From Vibrio sp. STUT-A11 (GTDB lineage: Bacteria; Pseudomonadota; Gammaproteobacteria; Enterobacterales; Vibrionaceae), in the NCBI RefSeq assembly GCF_026000435.1, contig NZ_AP026764.1, positions 620,001 through 684,000 on the forward strand: a DNA stretch of 64,000 bases, given 5' to 3'. Within the stretch, counting starts at the first letter, position 1. Each line of letters starts with the position of its first letter. A model generated the notes under the pieces. It saw only the letters and a program-made list of their open reading frames with translations. It had not been told where the DNA came from and did not search any database. The position numbers and the translations under genes are program-made. Shown here one piece after another: positions 16,559 to 25,735 of the stretch.

Positions 16559-18103
16559 ATGCGATATGAGACAATTAGACTGATACTGGGTGATCAGCTC
16601 AATAGTGAGCATTCATGGTTTCAGCAAATGGATGACAACGTACTTTTTCTGATAGCCGAACTCAAGCAGGAAAATACTTATGTGACGCATCATATACAGA
16701 AAGTATGTGCATTTTTCTCCGCCATGGCACAGTTTGCGAGAGAAAAACAAAGTGAAGGCCATCATGTATTGTATTTGACTTTAGATGACACTCAGCCTTT
16801 TGAGAACCTAGAGCAATTGTTAAAGCACTACGTTAAAGAAGTGGGTGCGATTAAGTTTGAGTATCAAAGGCCGGATGAGTACCGGCTATTGGAACAGTTA
16901 GCGAATGTAAAACTAGAAGGTGTGGTAACGCGTTGTGTCGATACTGAGCACTTTTTACTGCCATTTGAGAAAATAGAACCGCAGTTTCCGAAAGGGAAGC
17001 ACGTCACGATGGAGCACTTTTATCGTCGCATGCGTAAGCGTTTCAATATATTGATGCAAGACGGCAAACCTCTGGGTGGAAAGTGGAATTACGACGCGAA
17101 CAATCGCAATAAGCTCAAAGCAAAAGACATCGAACAACTGCCTAACCCGCTGATGTTCAGCTTAAACGTGAATGAGATTATTGCGCGCTTAAAGCGACAC
17201 AATATCCAGACGATAGGCAAACTCGACGCTGCTCTGCTTTGGCCAGTTAACCGTTCTCAGAGCTTATCTCTTCTGGCGCACTTCTGTCAGGTCTGCCTCC
17301 CTTTGTTTGGACGATTTCAGGACGCCATGACGGGCGAGCATGATGCGAAGTGGAGCCTTTACCACAGTCGGTTATCTTTCTCGATGAACAGCAAATTACT
17401 GCATCCGAAGGAAGTGATTGATGCTGCGCTTCGTGCCTTTGAGGCGAACCCCAACATCGATATTTCTCAGGTAGAGGGCTTCATTCGACAAGTGTTAGGC
17501 TGGCGAGAGTACATTCGTGCTATCTATTGGGCGAATATGCCGCAGTATCCGCAGAAAAACGAGCTTGGAGCGTCACGTCAATTACCGGGATACTTTTGGA
17601 GTGGTGAAACGAAAATGGCTTGTATGCGTAATGCGATTGGACAGTCACTCGACTATGCCTACGCACACCACATCCAGCGTTTGATGGTCACGGGTAATTT
17701 TTGTTTGCTGACAGAGATAAATCCAGACCAAGTGGATGAATGGTATCTTGGTATTTACGTCGATGCGATTGAATGGGTGGAAATGCCCAACACCCGAGGG
17801 ATGGCCTTGTTCGCCGATGGTGGCATTGTTGGTACCAAGCCCTATGCGGCAAGCGGTTCCTACATCAACAAGATGAGCGATTACTGTAAAAGTTGTCACT
17901 ACGATAACAAAGCTCGCAGCGGAGAAGGCTCGTGTCCATTTAACAGCTTATACTGGCGATTTATGCACAAACATGAGAAGCGGTTAACCCGCAACCCGAG
18001 AATCGGGATGATCTTCCGTTCATGGGACAATATGGAAGAGTCGCAACGCCAAGCCATTCTGGATACTGCTGAGCGATACATCTCTGACTTGGAGATCTTG
18101 TAA
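16559..18103 (+). CDS. Iron-sulfur cryptochrome/photolyase-related protein
   Basis: 514 residues. The N-terminal Rossmann half begins with IRLILGDQLNSEHSWF, and the FAD-binding helical half contains VEGFIRQVLGWREYIRAIYW. Cysteines in KMACMRN and in YCKSCHYDN and GSCPFNS match the four ligands of the [4Fe-4S] cluster in the CryPro/PhrB (FeS-BCP) subfamily, which includes (6-4) photolyases. It should repair or sense UV/blue light damage using FAD. AAGGA lies seven bases before the start. Its TAA overlaps the ATG of the next gene (TAATG), so the two are translationally coupled. Confidence 0.92.
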   Translation: MRYETIRLILGDQLNSEHSWFQQMDDNVLFLIAELKQENTYVTHHIQKVCAFFSAMAQFAREKQSEGHHVLYLTLDDTQPFENLEQLLKHYVKEVGAIKFEYQRPDEYRLLEQLANVKLEGVVTRCVDTEHFLLPFEKIEPQFPKGKHVTMEHFYRRMRKRFNILMQDGKPLGGKWNYDANNRNKLKAKDIEQLPNPLMFSLNVNEIIARLKRHNIQTIGKLDAALLWPVNRSQSLSLLAHFCQVCLPLFGRFQDAMTGEHDAKWSLYHSRLSFSMNSKLLHPKEVIDAALRAFEANPNIDISQVEGFIRQVLGWREYIRAIYWANMPQYPQKNELGASRQLPGYFWSGETKMACMRNAIGQSLDYAYAHHIQRLMVTGNFCLLTEINPDQVDEWYLGIYVDAIEWVEMPNTRGMALFADGGIVGTKPYAASGSYINKMSDYCKSCHYDNKARSGEGSCPFNSLYWRFMHKHEKRLTRNPRIGMIFRSWDNMEESQRQAILDTAERYISDLEIL

Positions 18104-18810
18104 TGAAAATTCTGGTTGCAGGTGGAAACGGTGGAATCGGGTGGGCGATAGTCCAAGAAATAGGAAGACGATTTCCGAATGCGGAGGTTCACGCTACCTA
18201 TCGTCGACAAAAGCCAGACGTCCATCAAATTGGCGTGACTTGGCATCAAGTAGACGTGAGCGACGAAACGCAAATTAGAGGCTTGAGTGAGTCTGTTTGT
18301 GAAGTAGATTGGGTAATTAACTGCGTCGGTATGTTGCACACCAAGGACAAAGGGCCTGAAAAGAATTTGAGCTCTTTGGACGCGGAGTTTTTTCTTCAAT
18401 CGGTCGCGGTTAATACCTTACCAACTATGCTGTTGGCGAAATATTTCACACCTGCCTTGAAACGCAGTTACACTCCAAAATTTGCTTCAATATCGGCAAA
18501 GGTTGGCAGCATCAGTGACAATCAACTTGGTGGCTGGTACAGCTATCGAGCTTCCAAGGCTGCGCTCAATATGTTTCTTAAAACCATGTCGATAGAGTGG
18601 CGTCGCACGGTAAAGCATGGCGTGGTTCTAGCGCTTCACCCCGGTACGACGGATACGCCTCTATCTGCACCTTTTCAGGCGAATGTGCCTGCAAATAAGC
18701 TTTTTACACCACAGCGAGTCGCGTCTGATTTGATTCGGTTAATAGAAGAAGCAGCCCCGCAAGATAGCGGGGCATTTTGGGCGTATGATGGGGAGAGTTT
18801 ACCTTGGTAA
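18103..18810 (+). CDS. Short-chain dehydrogenase/reductase (C-factor type)
   Basis: 235 residues. NAD(P)-binding GGNGGIG is at residues 7-13, the catalytic Ser in FASISAKVGS and YRASK as the Tyr-x3-Lys pair. The late LALHPGTTDTPLSAPF block is typical of the CsgA/C-factor SDR group often found next to cryptochrome genes. Substrate is unknown. The start overlaps the photolyase stop. A 7-bp GC-rich hairpin with a T-run lies inside the last codons and may serve as its terminator. Confidence 0.88.
   Translation: MKILVAGGNGGIGWAIVQEIGRRFPNAEVHATYRRQKPDVHQIGVTWHQVDVSDETQIRGLSESVCEVDWVINCVGMLHTKDKGPEKNLSSLDAEFFLQSVAVNTLPTMLLAKYFTPALKRSYTPKFASISAKVGSISDNQLGGWYSYRASKAALNMFLKTMSIEWRRTVKHGVVLALHPGTTDTPLSAPFQANVPANKLFTPQRVASDLIRLIEEAAPQDSGAFWAYDGESLPW
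18754..18778 (+). terminator. Terminator-like hairpin inside the end of the SDR gene
   Basis: GCCCCGC-AAGATA-GCGGGGC followed by ATTTT lies within the coding sequence, about 30 bases before the stop codon. No other terminator follows the gene, so transcription may often stop before the stop codon, or the hairpin may protect the 3' end. Confidence 0.4.
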
Positions 18811-18820
18811 CTTCTTTTTA

Positions 18821-18973
18821 CTACGACGTCGTTAGTGAAGACTTACTACGGCGACAGCGCTCAGAGCAATAAACCACTTCTGCCCAACTTCGTTGCCATT
18901 TTTTGCGCCAGGAAAACGGCCGTTTACAGATAGGGCAGGTTTTCGTCGGTAAATGCGCTTTAAATCCCTTCAT
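18821..18973 (-). CDS. DUF2256 small zinc-finger-like protein
   Basis: 50 residues. The sequence [16 protein letters not shown], then [10 protein letters not shown], is the full DUF2256 signature: CxxC and CxxxC pairs (C-P-I-C and C-S-E-R-C) suited to bind one metal, with the conserved WRKKW. It starts ten bases after msrAB on the same strand, so it is probably co-transcribed. DUF2256 proteins frequently occur beside, or fused to, cryptochrome/photolyase proteins, and here the photolyase pair converges on it. Role unknown. Confidence 0.85.
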   Translation of the reverse strand: MKGFKAHLPTKTCPICKRPFSWRKKWQRSWAEVVYCSERCRRSKSSLTTS

Positions 18974-18983
18974 ACTTTTCCCA

Positions 18984-20123
18984 CTATTTGAAAAGGTACA
19001 AGTAATCGCCGTAACCTTGCTGAGCCATTTTATTTACAGGAACAAACTTCATCGCAGCTGAGTTCATGCAGTAACGTAATCCAGTTGGTTTTGGGCCATC
19101 GTCAAATACGTGTCCGAGGTGTGAATCACCGAATTTACTGCGAACTTCTGTCCTAGGGTACAATAATTTGTAGTCGGTTTTTTCCACGATGTAGCCGGGA
19201 TTAATTGGCTTAGTAAAACTAGGCCACCCAGTACCCGACTTGTATTTGTCAGTTGAAGAGAACAGCGGCTCACCTGTGACAATATCGACGTAGATACCCG
19301 CCTCTTTATTATCCCAGTATTCGTTTTCAAATGGCTTTTCTGTTCCCTCTTCTTGTGTGACGTAATACTGAATTTCCGTCAGGGTAGATTTAATTTCTGC
19401 TTGGGAAGGCTTGCTATAGGCTTTGACCTTCGACAGCAACTTTTTCTCTTCAATAAGCTGATGAAGGGTTTTCGGACGCTCTTTACGATCGTCTCCAAAA
19501 ACATCATCCAGGTACTGATCTCGCCCCGATGCATAGCGATAATATTTGTACTTCAAACTGCTCTTTTTGTAATAGTCCTGATGATACGTTTCGGCAGGAT
19601 AAAACTTGTCAAATTTGATTAACTCAGTTTTCAGCGGCTTCGGATAGATCATCGCTTTGTCGATTTCCATCATGAAGTTTTCTGCAACCTGTTTTTGCTG
19701 TTCATTGTGATAAAAAATCGCTGGGCGATATTGAGGACCGCGATCAACAAACGAGCCTTTATTGTCGGTCGGATCTATGTGCCTGAAAAAGTAGTCCAGA
19801 ACTTGCTCGTAGCTCACCACACTCGGATCGTATTTCACCTCGATCACTTCAATATGCCCGCTCTTACCCGAAGACACTTGTTTGTAGGTTGGGTTTTTAA
19901 CGTGACCGCCGGAGTAGCCAGAAACCACGTCCAATACACCGGTTAGTTGCTCTAAATCTGACTCTGTACACCAAAAGCAGCCACCCGCAAGTGTCGCAAT
20001 CTCCACTTTTTCTGATGTGTTCGTTTTACTCATCGTATCTGCGCTGCTTATCGTACTGAGTAGTAGGACCAGGACTGATAGTGCGAAAGAGAATCCGATC
20101 CTTAACTTAGATAACGTCTTCAT
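18984..20123 (-). CDS. msrAB: Exported bifunctional methionine sulfoxide reductase MsrAB
   Basis: 379 residues from ATG 20123, which has GAGGA at ideal spacing; the frame extends upstream without homology. Signal peptide at 1-28, MsrA domain with catalytic GGCFWCTE at about 47-54, and C-terminal MsrB domain with [21 protein letters not shown] and RYCMNS holding the catalytic Cys. The two CxxC zinc pairs of many MsrB proteins are absent ([13 protein letters not shown] replaces the first). The protein should repair R and S methionine sulfoxides in the periplasm. Divergent from the OsmC gene. Confidence 0.93.
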   Translation of the reverse strand: MKTLSKLRIGFSFALSVLVLLLSTISSADTMSKTNTSEKVEIATLAGGCFWCTESDLEQLTGVLDVVSGYSGGHVKNPTYKQVSSGKSGHIEVIEVKYDPSVVSYEQVLDYFFRHIDPTDNKGSFVDRGPQYRPAIFYHNEQQKQVAENFMMEIDKAMIYPKPLKTELIKFDKFYPAETYHQDYYKKSSLKYKYYRYASGRDQYLDDVFGDDRKERPKTLHQLIEEKKLLSKVKAYSKPSQAEIKSTLTEIQYYVTQEEGTEKPFENEYWDNKEAGIYVDIVTGEPLFSSTDKYKSGTGWPSFTKPINPGYIVEKTDYKLLYPRTEVRSKFGDSHLGHVFDDGPKPTGLRYCMNSAAMKFVPVNKMAQQGYGDYLYLFK

Positions 20124-20303
20124 AGCATCCTCTATAATTAATTTCTCAACTGTTACGTAAATAGAAAGGTAACAGAGCGAAAAAATTGCACGAATTTTGA
20201 AAATTACGTTGTCCTTTTTTCTAACAAAGATAGAGTATCGGCACGAAACATACCTGCTCGTTGATACGAGGGTATTAACGAACGATGCAATATGAGGTAA
20301 ACC

Positions 20304-20702
20304 ATGCAAGCAGAAGTTAAATGGGTCGAAGATTTTAAATTCCTAGGTCAGTCTCAGTCTGGCCATTCTGTCGTGATGGACGGGAATGGTGGCGCGACAG
20401 CTCCAAGCCCAATGGAAATGGTACTAATGGCGGCGGGCGGTTGTAGCTCTGTCGACGTTGTAGATGGCTTAAAATCTGCAGAGCAAAAGGTTGAGTCGGT
20501 CAACGCGAAGTTAACCACAGAGCGTCGTGAAACGGCACCGCGTATTTTCACCAAAGTGAATATCCATTTTGAAGTGTCTGGTAAAGATCTGAATCCAGAA
20601 ATTGTTGCTCAAGTTGCGGCAGATTCCCTCGAAAAATATTGCTCAGTTTGTTTGATGCTTGGAGAAGGCGTTGAGATGACCCATAGCTGGGAAATTGTTT
20701 AA
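20304..20702 (+). CDS. OsmC family protein
   Basis: 132 residues, the size of the YhfA/OsmC-like group. Two redox cysteines are in [11 protein letters not shown] and YCSVCLMLG. OsmC/Ohr proteins reduce organic peroxides, but the YhfA branch has no proven substrate. GAGGTA precedes the start. It is transcribed away from msrAB, forming a pair of oxidative-repair genes. Confidence 0.88.
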   Translation: MQAEVKWVEDFKFLGQSQSGHSVVMDGNGGATAPSPMEMVLMAAGGCSSVDVVDGLKSAEQKVESVNAKLTTERRETAPRIFTKVNIHFEVSGKDLNPEIVAQVAADSLEKYCSVCLMLGEGVEMTHSWEIV

Positions 20703-20736
20703 CCCCGCATAACGCCAAATATCAGAAAACAGGAAG

Positions 20737-20766
20737 GAGAAAAGCGTCGTCTTTTCTCTTTTTTTA
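20737..20766 (+). terminator. Terminator of the OsmC gene
   Basis: GAGAAAAG-CGTCGT-CTTTTCTC followed by seven T. Confidence 0.88.
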
Positions 20767-20816
20767 TTTCTGAAATCACGTACGGTGAGCGGTGTTTAAA
20801 GTAGTAGGGTGTTCCA

Positions 20817-21371
20817 ATGACAGAATTAGAGAAAATGATGTCTGGCCAAGTGTTTAATGGTATGGATGAATCAATCGATGCCATTAGGACGCACGCCACT
20901 CATGCATTGCGCGCGTTTAACAACAATACCGATGAAAGTCAGCGTGACGCGTTGCAAAAGCAACTGTTTGGTAAAGCGGGGTTGTGTATTGTTCAAGCTC
21001 CGTTTCACTGCGAGTTCGGTAAAACCATTGAAATTGGTGAAGAGACCTTTATCAATATGAATGTGGTTATGCTTGACGGTGCCAAAATTACCATTGGGAA
21101 TAACGTCCTGATAGGTCCGAGTGCCCAGTTCTATACTGCATCGCATTCATTGGATTACCGCAGTCGCAGAAGCTGGGAAACCTTCTGTAAACCGATCGTT
21201 GTCGAAGACGATGTATGGATTGGCGGTAATTCGGTCATCAATCAAGGGGTAACGATTGGTGCTCGTTCCGTCATTGCCGCAAACTCAGTGGTAAACGAGG
21301 ACGTTCCGCCTGATTGCCTTTATGGCGGCACACCCGCGAAATTGATTCGTCGCTTGAACGAAGAGGGCTAG
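20817..21371 (+). CDS. maa: Maltose/galactoside O-acetyltransferase family
   Basis: 184 residues, left-handed beta-helix hexapeptide acyltransferase of the Maa/LacA/NodL type. N-terminal maltose-acetyltransferase cap (EKMMSGQVFNGMDESI), then hexapeptide turns, with the catalytic His in YTASHSLDY, and VWIGGNSVINQGVTIG at about 138-153. It transfers acetyl from acetyl-CoA to a sugar; the sugar is not predictable. Confidence 0.88.
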   Translation: MTELEKMMSGQVFNGMDESIDAIRTHATHALRAFNNNTDESQRDALQKQLFGKAGLCIVQAPFHCEFGKTIEIGEETFINMNVVMLDGAKITIGNNVLIGPSAQFYTASHSLDYRSRRSWETFCKPIVVEDDVWIGGNSVINQGVTIGARSVIAANSVVNEDVPPDCLYGGTPAKLIRRLNEEG

Positions 21372-21513
21372 TTTCAAACCGATCCTCCATCAACACAGTC
21401 AGATATGGTCGAAAATTGCGACTAAGTGCAAAATGTTGCATTTGGCGAGGTAAGTATGAGTTATGCACTATATAGTTAGTGTTAGACAAACTGACCAAGC
21501 CGGGAGGAAAGAG

Positions 21514-21873
21514 ATGGATTGGTACTTAGCGGTATTAAAAAAATATGCAGTGTTTAACGGGAGGGCAAGACGAAAAGAATATTGGATGTTCTTTTTATTC
21601 AACCTTCTGATTACTATTGTTTTAGAAATTATTGACGGCATTTTAGGCACGGCTTTGATTGGCGCTGTTTACGGGCTTGCGGTGTTGATTCCTAGCATTG
21701 CGGTTACTGTTCGTCGTTTACATGATATTGGACGTACGGGCTGGTGGGCATTGATAGGGCTGATTCCTATACTTGGTTTGATAGTACTGATTATTTTTGC
21801 TGCAACAGAAGGTAACAGAGGCAGAAATGAATATGGCTCCGATCCGAAAGAGACGGATGAAGCATATGCCTAA
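21514..21873 (+). CDS. DUF805 inner membrane protein
   Basis: 119 residues from ATG 21514, with GGGAGGAAAGAG giving a strong ribosome site; an upstream ATG at 21463 lacks one. FNGRARRKEYWMFFLFN, RRLHDIGRTGWW and the C-terminal EGNRGRNEYGSDP are the DUF805 signature (YhaH/YhaI family). Three to four membrane helices. Function unknown. Confidence 0.9.
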   Translation: MDWYLAVLKKYAVFNGRARRKEYWMFFLFNLLITIVLEIIDGILGTALIGAVYGLAVLIPSIAVTVRRLHDIGRTGWWALIGLIPILGLIVLIIFAATEGNRGRNEYGSDPKETDEAYA

Positions 21874-21966
21874 TATGTGTCTCTGAATGTACGTTAACGT
21901 ATAGAGCCTTATGGTCACGTTAGATTAGTTTGGTTAGCACTGTTGATTTTTAACGCGGTGCTCGCC

Positions 21967-22058
21967 ACCAACAGGAGGTATGGTTCAACCCCTCTCTGAA
22001 ATGATGTGTGTCACACGTGAAGAGAGCGACACAGTGCAATAAGTGTTTTCCTGTTGGT
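21967..22058 (+). other. Closed RNA-like fold between DUF805 and a LysR gene
   Basis: ACCAACAGGA (21967-21976) and TCCTGTTGGT (22049-22058) form a perfect 10-bp helix 72 bases apart. Inside, CTCTCT (21992-21997) pairs with AGAGAG (22021-22026) around a GTGTG-T-CACAC hairpin. On the plus strand TTTATTTATTT follows. It could be a small RNA or the extended 3' end of the DUF805 transcript; it ends exactly at the convergent LysR stop codon. Confidence 0.45.
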
Positions 22059-22982
22059 TTATTTATTTGGACTGCTGTAGCGATCCCAATAGGGCAAATC
22101 AGTACCAAGTTTCTCGCTGATATAGTCGATAAATACTCTCACCTTTAACGGCATGTGTTTGCGTTCTGGAAAAACGGCGTAAATGGCGTGCTCTGGTAGG
22201 GCGTAGTCTTCCATGACCACCTTTAGATTACCAGCCGCAATGTCTCTTGATGCGATAAAAGTAGGTAGCTGAGCAATTCCTGAACCTCTTAAAAGCAATT
22301 GGCGAATCGCTTCGCTGTTGTTGACCACAAAATTTCCTCTAGGAAGTACTTTGTACTCACTGTTGTTGCTGATAAACATCCATTCGACACCGCCACGGAA
22401 ATAGGAATAGCGCAGGCAGTTATGTGCAACCAAATCACTGGGCTTTTGTGGCGTACCAAACTTAATAAGATAATCTGGGGATGCGCACAGAACGCTTTTA
22501 CAGGGGGCGAGACGCTTGGCGACCAAATTGGATGAGGCTAATTCGCCAATACGAATCCCTAAATCAAAGCTCTCTTTGACCAAGTCGACCATCTTATCTT
22601 CGAGGTTCAAGTCCACTTCAATCTTAGGGTAGCGGGCAAGAAACTCACTGATTAAAGGCGCGATGTGCAACACACCAAATGACATCGGCACGGTGATTTT
22701 GAGTCTGCCTTGTGGTGTACCTTGCAATTCAGTAACAGCATCAATCCCTTGTTGAGCGAGATTAACGGCTTGGGACGCGTACTCAAAATAGCGCCTGCCT
22801 GCTTCGGTCAAACTTAGCTTGCGGGTGGTTCTATTCAGTAGGCGGATACCCAAGTCGTCTTCGAGTTGATTGATGCGTTTACTCACGGCAGATTTAGTCA
22901 AGTTAAGCTGTTTGGCTGCAAGCGAAAAGCTGCCGCACTCTACTACAGCCACAAATACCGGCAGGGAGGCTATCGCATTCAC
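22059..22982 (-). CDS. LysR-type transcriptional regulator
   Basis: 307 residues from GTG 22982, preceded by AAGGAGATT at ideal spacing. Winged helix at 1-65 (GSFSLAAKQLNLTKSAVSKRINQLEDDLGIRLLNRTTRKLSLT, seen as HTH), then a periplasmic-binding-like effector domain. It belongs to the large group of AaeR/DmlR-like regulators. Its targets are not evident: the divergent neighbour is the yjjG nucleotidase. Confidence 0.88.
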   Translation of the reverse strand: MNAIASLPVFVAVVECGSFSLAAKQLNLTKSAVSKRINQLEDDLGIRLLNRTTRKLSLTEAGRRYFEYASQAVNLAQQGIDAVTELQGTPQGRLKITVPMSFGVLHIAPLISEFLARYPKIEVDLNLEDKMVDLVKESFDLGIRIGELASSNLVAKRLAPCKSVLCASPDYLIKFGTPQKPSDLVAHNCLRYSYFRGGVEWMFISNNSEYKVLPRGNFVVNNSEAIRQLLLRGSGIAQLPTFIASRDIAAGNLKVVMEDYALPEHAIYAVFPERKHMPLKVRVFIDYISEKLGTDLPYWDRYSSPNK

Positions 22983-23113
22983 ATCAATCTCCTTACATTG
23001 TTGATTTCAGGGATACAATTAATTTCCAATTATAGAGATTATCTTCCAGAAGAAAACAATCTAGACTATGTACCCATAAGATTATCGACGACCTTGAATT
23101 TTGGGATGAAAAA

Positions 23114-23788
23114 ATGAAGTATGATTGGATTCTGTTTGATGCCGACGAAACCTTGTTTCACTTTGATGCTTTCAAAGGTTTACAGCTGATGTTTTCTCGT
23201 AAAGGCGTAGATTTTACAGAGCAGGATTTTACTCACTACCAAACGGTGAATAAGCCATTGTGGGTTGATTATCAAGATGGAAAAGTGACCGCAGATGAGC
23301 TGAAACACAAACGGTTTACCGAGTGGGCAGAAAAGCTCAATACGACTACTGCAGAGTTAAACCGTGCATTTTTAGAAGCCATGGCTGATATTTGTAGCCT
23401 GCTGCCAGGCGCTAAAGAACTGATGGAAGCACTGCAAGGTAAAGCGAAAATGGGTATCATCACCAATGGCTTCACTGAGTTGCAGGCTATTCGTCTTGAA
23501 CGCACCGGGATGACCGACTACTTCGAGCAAATCGTGATCTCCGAGCAAGTTGGTGTAGCAAAACCGGACTTAGGCATTTTTGAATATGCCATGCAGCAAA
23601 TGGGGCAGCCATGTAAAACGCGTGTATTGATGGTAGGTGATAATCTGCATTCAGATATTTTGGGCGGTAATAATTTTGGTATTGAAACCTGTTGGTTGAA
23701 CACCACCGGCGCAAGTGTGGATGAGCGAATCGCACCCAGCTATACCGTAGAATCATTGAGTGAACTAAAGAATATTTTGATTGCGTAG
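23114..23788 (+). CDS. yjjG: Pyrimidine 5'-nucleotidase YjjG (HAD)
   Basis: 224 residues. HAD motif I is FDADETLFHFD at residues 8-18, motif II IITNGFTELQ, motif III in VAKPDLGIF, and motif IV MVGDNLHSDILGG. This matches YjjG, which dephosphorylates noncanonical and pyrimidine nucleoside monophosphates. It is followed 38 bases later by a Nudix gene on the same strand, suggesting a nucleotide-cleansing pair. Confidence 0.92.
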   Translation: MKYDWILFDADETLFHFDAFKGLQLMFSRKGVDFTEQDFTHYQTVNKPLWVDYQDGKVTADELKHKRFTEWAEKLNTTTAELNRAFLEAMADICSLLPGAKELMEALQGKAKMGIITNGFTELQAIRLERTGMTDYFEQIVISEQVGVAKPDLGIFEYAMQQMGQPCKTRVLMVGDNLHSDILGGNNFGIETCWLNTTGASVDERIAPSYTVESLSELKNILIA

Positions 23789-23826
23789 AGAGTCAATAAA
23801 TAAGCTTTAATAAACAAGGAATAACC

Positions 23827-24366
23827 ATGTCAGATATCAAGCAGCTCGACAGTAAAATTGTCTATCAAAATAAGTGGATGACGGTTCGTGAAGACAAAAT
23901 TTTACGTCCCAGTGGTGCGGAAGGCATCTACGGTGTTGTCGACAAACCAGACTGTGCGGCGATCCTTGCTATCGATAGTGGAATAATTCACTTGGTTCAA
24001 CAGTTTCGTTATACCGTAGGACAGCGTTGCTGGGAAATCCCGCAAGGCGCCTGGGAATCCAGCCCGGATGTTGATCCGCTGGAACTCGCAAAAGGCGAAC
24101 TGCGGGAAGAAACTGGCATGTTAGCGGGAACAATGGAGTACGTGGGGCCTCAGTTTATTGCTTACGGTTTTCTGAATCAGACTTGCCATGTTTACTTTGC
24201 AAGTAACCTTACTGAAGTAGGGAACCAGCTTGATAGCGAAGAAGAAGATCTTATTTCCCGAGCATTCTCTGTCGAAGAGTTCGAGCAGATGATGATAGAG
24301 GGAGCAATCAAAGACAGTGTGACGATTGCCGCTTATGGTTTAGCGAAACTTAAGAAATTCATTTAA
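23827..24366 (+). CDS. Nudix hydrolase (ADP-sugar pyrophosphatase-like)
   Basis: 179 residues. The Nudix box contains GELREETGML, with an insertion after GAWESSPDVDPLE relative to the minimal motif. The N-terminal VREDKILRPSG and FRYTVGQRCWEIPQG resemble the ADP-ribose/ADP-sugar pyrophosphatases (NudE/NudF-like). AAGGAA precedes the start. Probably co-transcribed with yjjG. Confidence 0.87.
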   Translation: MSDIKQLDSKIVYQNKWMTVREDKILRPSGAEGIYGVVDKPDCAAILAIDSGIIHLVQQFRYTVGQRCWEIPQGAWESSPDVDPLELAKGELREETGMLAGTMEYVGPQFIAYGFLNQTCHVYFASNLTEVGNQLDSEEEDLISRAFSVEEFEQMMIEGAIKDSVTIAAYGLAKLKKFI

Positions 24367-24438
24367 TTCCATACGACTATTGGTTGCTTTTGAATCTATA
24401 CAGCGGCAAAGCGCCGCTGCATAAATCCGCGTTAACTA

Positions 24439-24873
24439 CTACTCGTCTACTTTCTTACCTAATATTTCCACTTTTGCTTTTTTGGTCACGCCAGCCACTT
24501 GCAGTGCAGTACTACCAACTGATTCGTAATTCAGTTCTATCTTATCTAACTTGGCGTCATCTTTTGTTGGTAGACTTAAGTTGCGAGATGACATGCCACT
24601 GGTAAGCACGCCCAAGCTGTCGAATGTTTTTTCTTTGCCGTCCTTCATGATGACTTTAATGCTTTTCAGATTCACCGTACCTTGTGTACATTTGATCTTT
24701 ATGTGACTAAAACGAGCATTAGCAAACGGAGATAGCGGGTTTACTGTGTCTGTCTCCGATTTAAAGCTCACAGTCTTTTCGGCTATCTTGTCCCAATTAC
24801 CATCACTTGCGACCGATTGAAATGATGCACAGGCCGCTAAAAGGCAGAGTGAGATGGTTTTCAGTAATTTCAT
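24439..24873 (-). CDS. DUF2541-like exported protein
   Basis: 144 residues from ATG 24873, with GAGGAAAATAT upstream. Signal peptide MKLLKTISLCLLAACASFQSV-A. The remainder is a small beta-rich domain with IKIKCTQGTVNLKSIKV, NLSLPT and STALQVAG, resembling DUF2541 (YaaX-like) proteins. Periplasmic; function unknown. Confidence 0.7.
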   Translation of the reverse strand: MKLLKTISLCLLAACASFQSVASDGNWDKIAEKTVSFKSETDTVNPLSPFANARFSHIKIKCTQGTVNLKSIKVIMKDGKEKTFDSLGVLTSGMSSRNLSLPTKDDAKLDKIELNYESVGSTALQVAGVTKKAKVEILGKKVDE

Positions 24874-24888
24874 ATATTTTCCTCGCAA

Positions 24889-25195
24889 TAAACTTAGACG
24901 TTTTTTAATTCAATTCGATGGGCACTGTGCTCTCTTCCTGTCAAAAACTGGTGTTATCTTAAAAACAAGACTAACCCAATTTTAACTTGGGCAGATTAAG
25001 CCGATTTTCTTATTGTAAATCCATCGCTTAGTGTAGTTCAGGAATCGACATCTCACGACTTAATTTAGCTAGGATATCTAGATTATTCGATGAAGGATCT
25101 TGACGATACTTTACTTTTCTTTACGACTACCTGCCTATACGTAACCATCAAATCAAAGTATAAAAATAGTAATGATTACTTAATTCACACCCTCT
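24889..25195. other. Divergent promoter region of the DUF2541 gene and macA
   Basis: AT-rich. It holds a short hairpin CCCAA-TTTTAAC-TTGGG near 24976-24992. No open frame, RNA gene or recognised operator is seen, and macA has no strong ribosome site (ACCCTCT precedes its ATG). Confidence 0.4.
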
Positions 25196-25735
25196 ATGAA
25201 ACTTAAGAAAAAATGGCTCGCATTATGTGGTGTTCTTCTCGCTGGAGCGGCTGGAGTGTACTTTTTACAGCCCCCAGAAGAACTTTCTTCATACGCCACG
25301 GAAACGGTACGTAAAGGAAATATCGAAAAAGCAGTTTTAGCTAATGGCATGCTGCAGGCATCTAAGCTGGTTAATGTCGGTGCGCAGGTCTCTGGACAAA
25401 TCCAAAGCCTGGCCGTTAGTCTCGGTGACGAAATAAAACAAGGCGATCTGATTGTTCAAATTGACAGTCTGACGCAACAAAATAGCCTCAAAGAGGCACA
25501 AGCATCTCTGAACAGTCTGAATGCCCAATACAAAGCAAAGCAGGCCGAAATCAAACAGGCAAACTACGAGTATGTGCGCCAAAAAGGTATGTTAGCGGCG
25601 AAAGCGAGCTCCAGAGCTGACTACGAAAGTGCTGAAGCGTCGTTGGCTATCTACAAAGCAGAATTAGCCCAGCTCGACGCGGAAATCGAAAAAGCCAAGA
25701 TTACGGTAGATAGCGCCAAAGTCGACCTTGGTTAG
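25196..25735 (+). pseudogene. macA: MacA-like efflux adaptor, N-terminal part before an in-frame TAG
   Basis: 179 codons: membrane anchor at 7-25, first half of the lipoyl domain (GAQVSGQIQSLAVSLGDEIKQGD) and the coiled-coil hairpin at about 95-170. The frame stops at TAG (25733-25735) in VDLG-stop-TTINAPMDG. Family members have Tyr at this position (DYTxIxAPM in E. coli MacA), so one base change of TAC or TAT explains it. The remaining half of the adaptor continues in the same frame. The fragment alone should not assemble with MacB. Confidence 0.88.
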
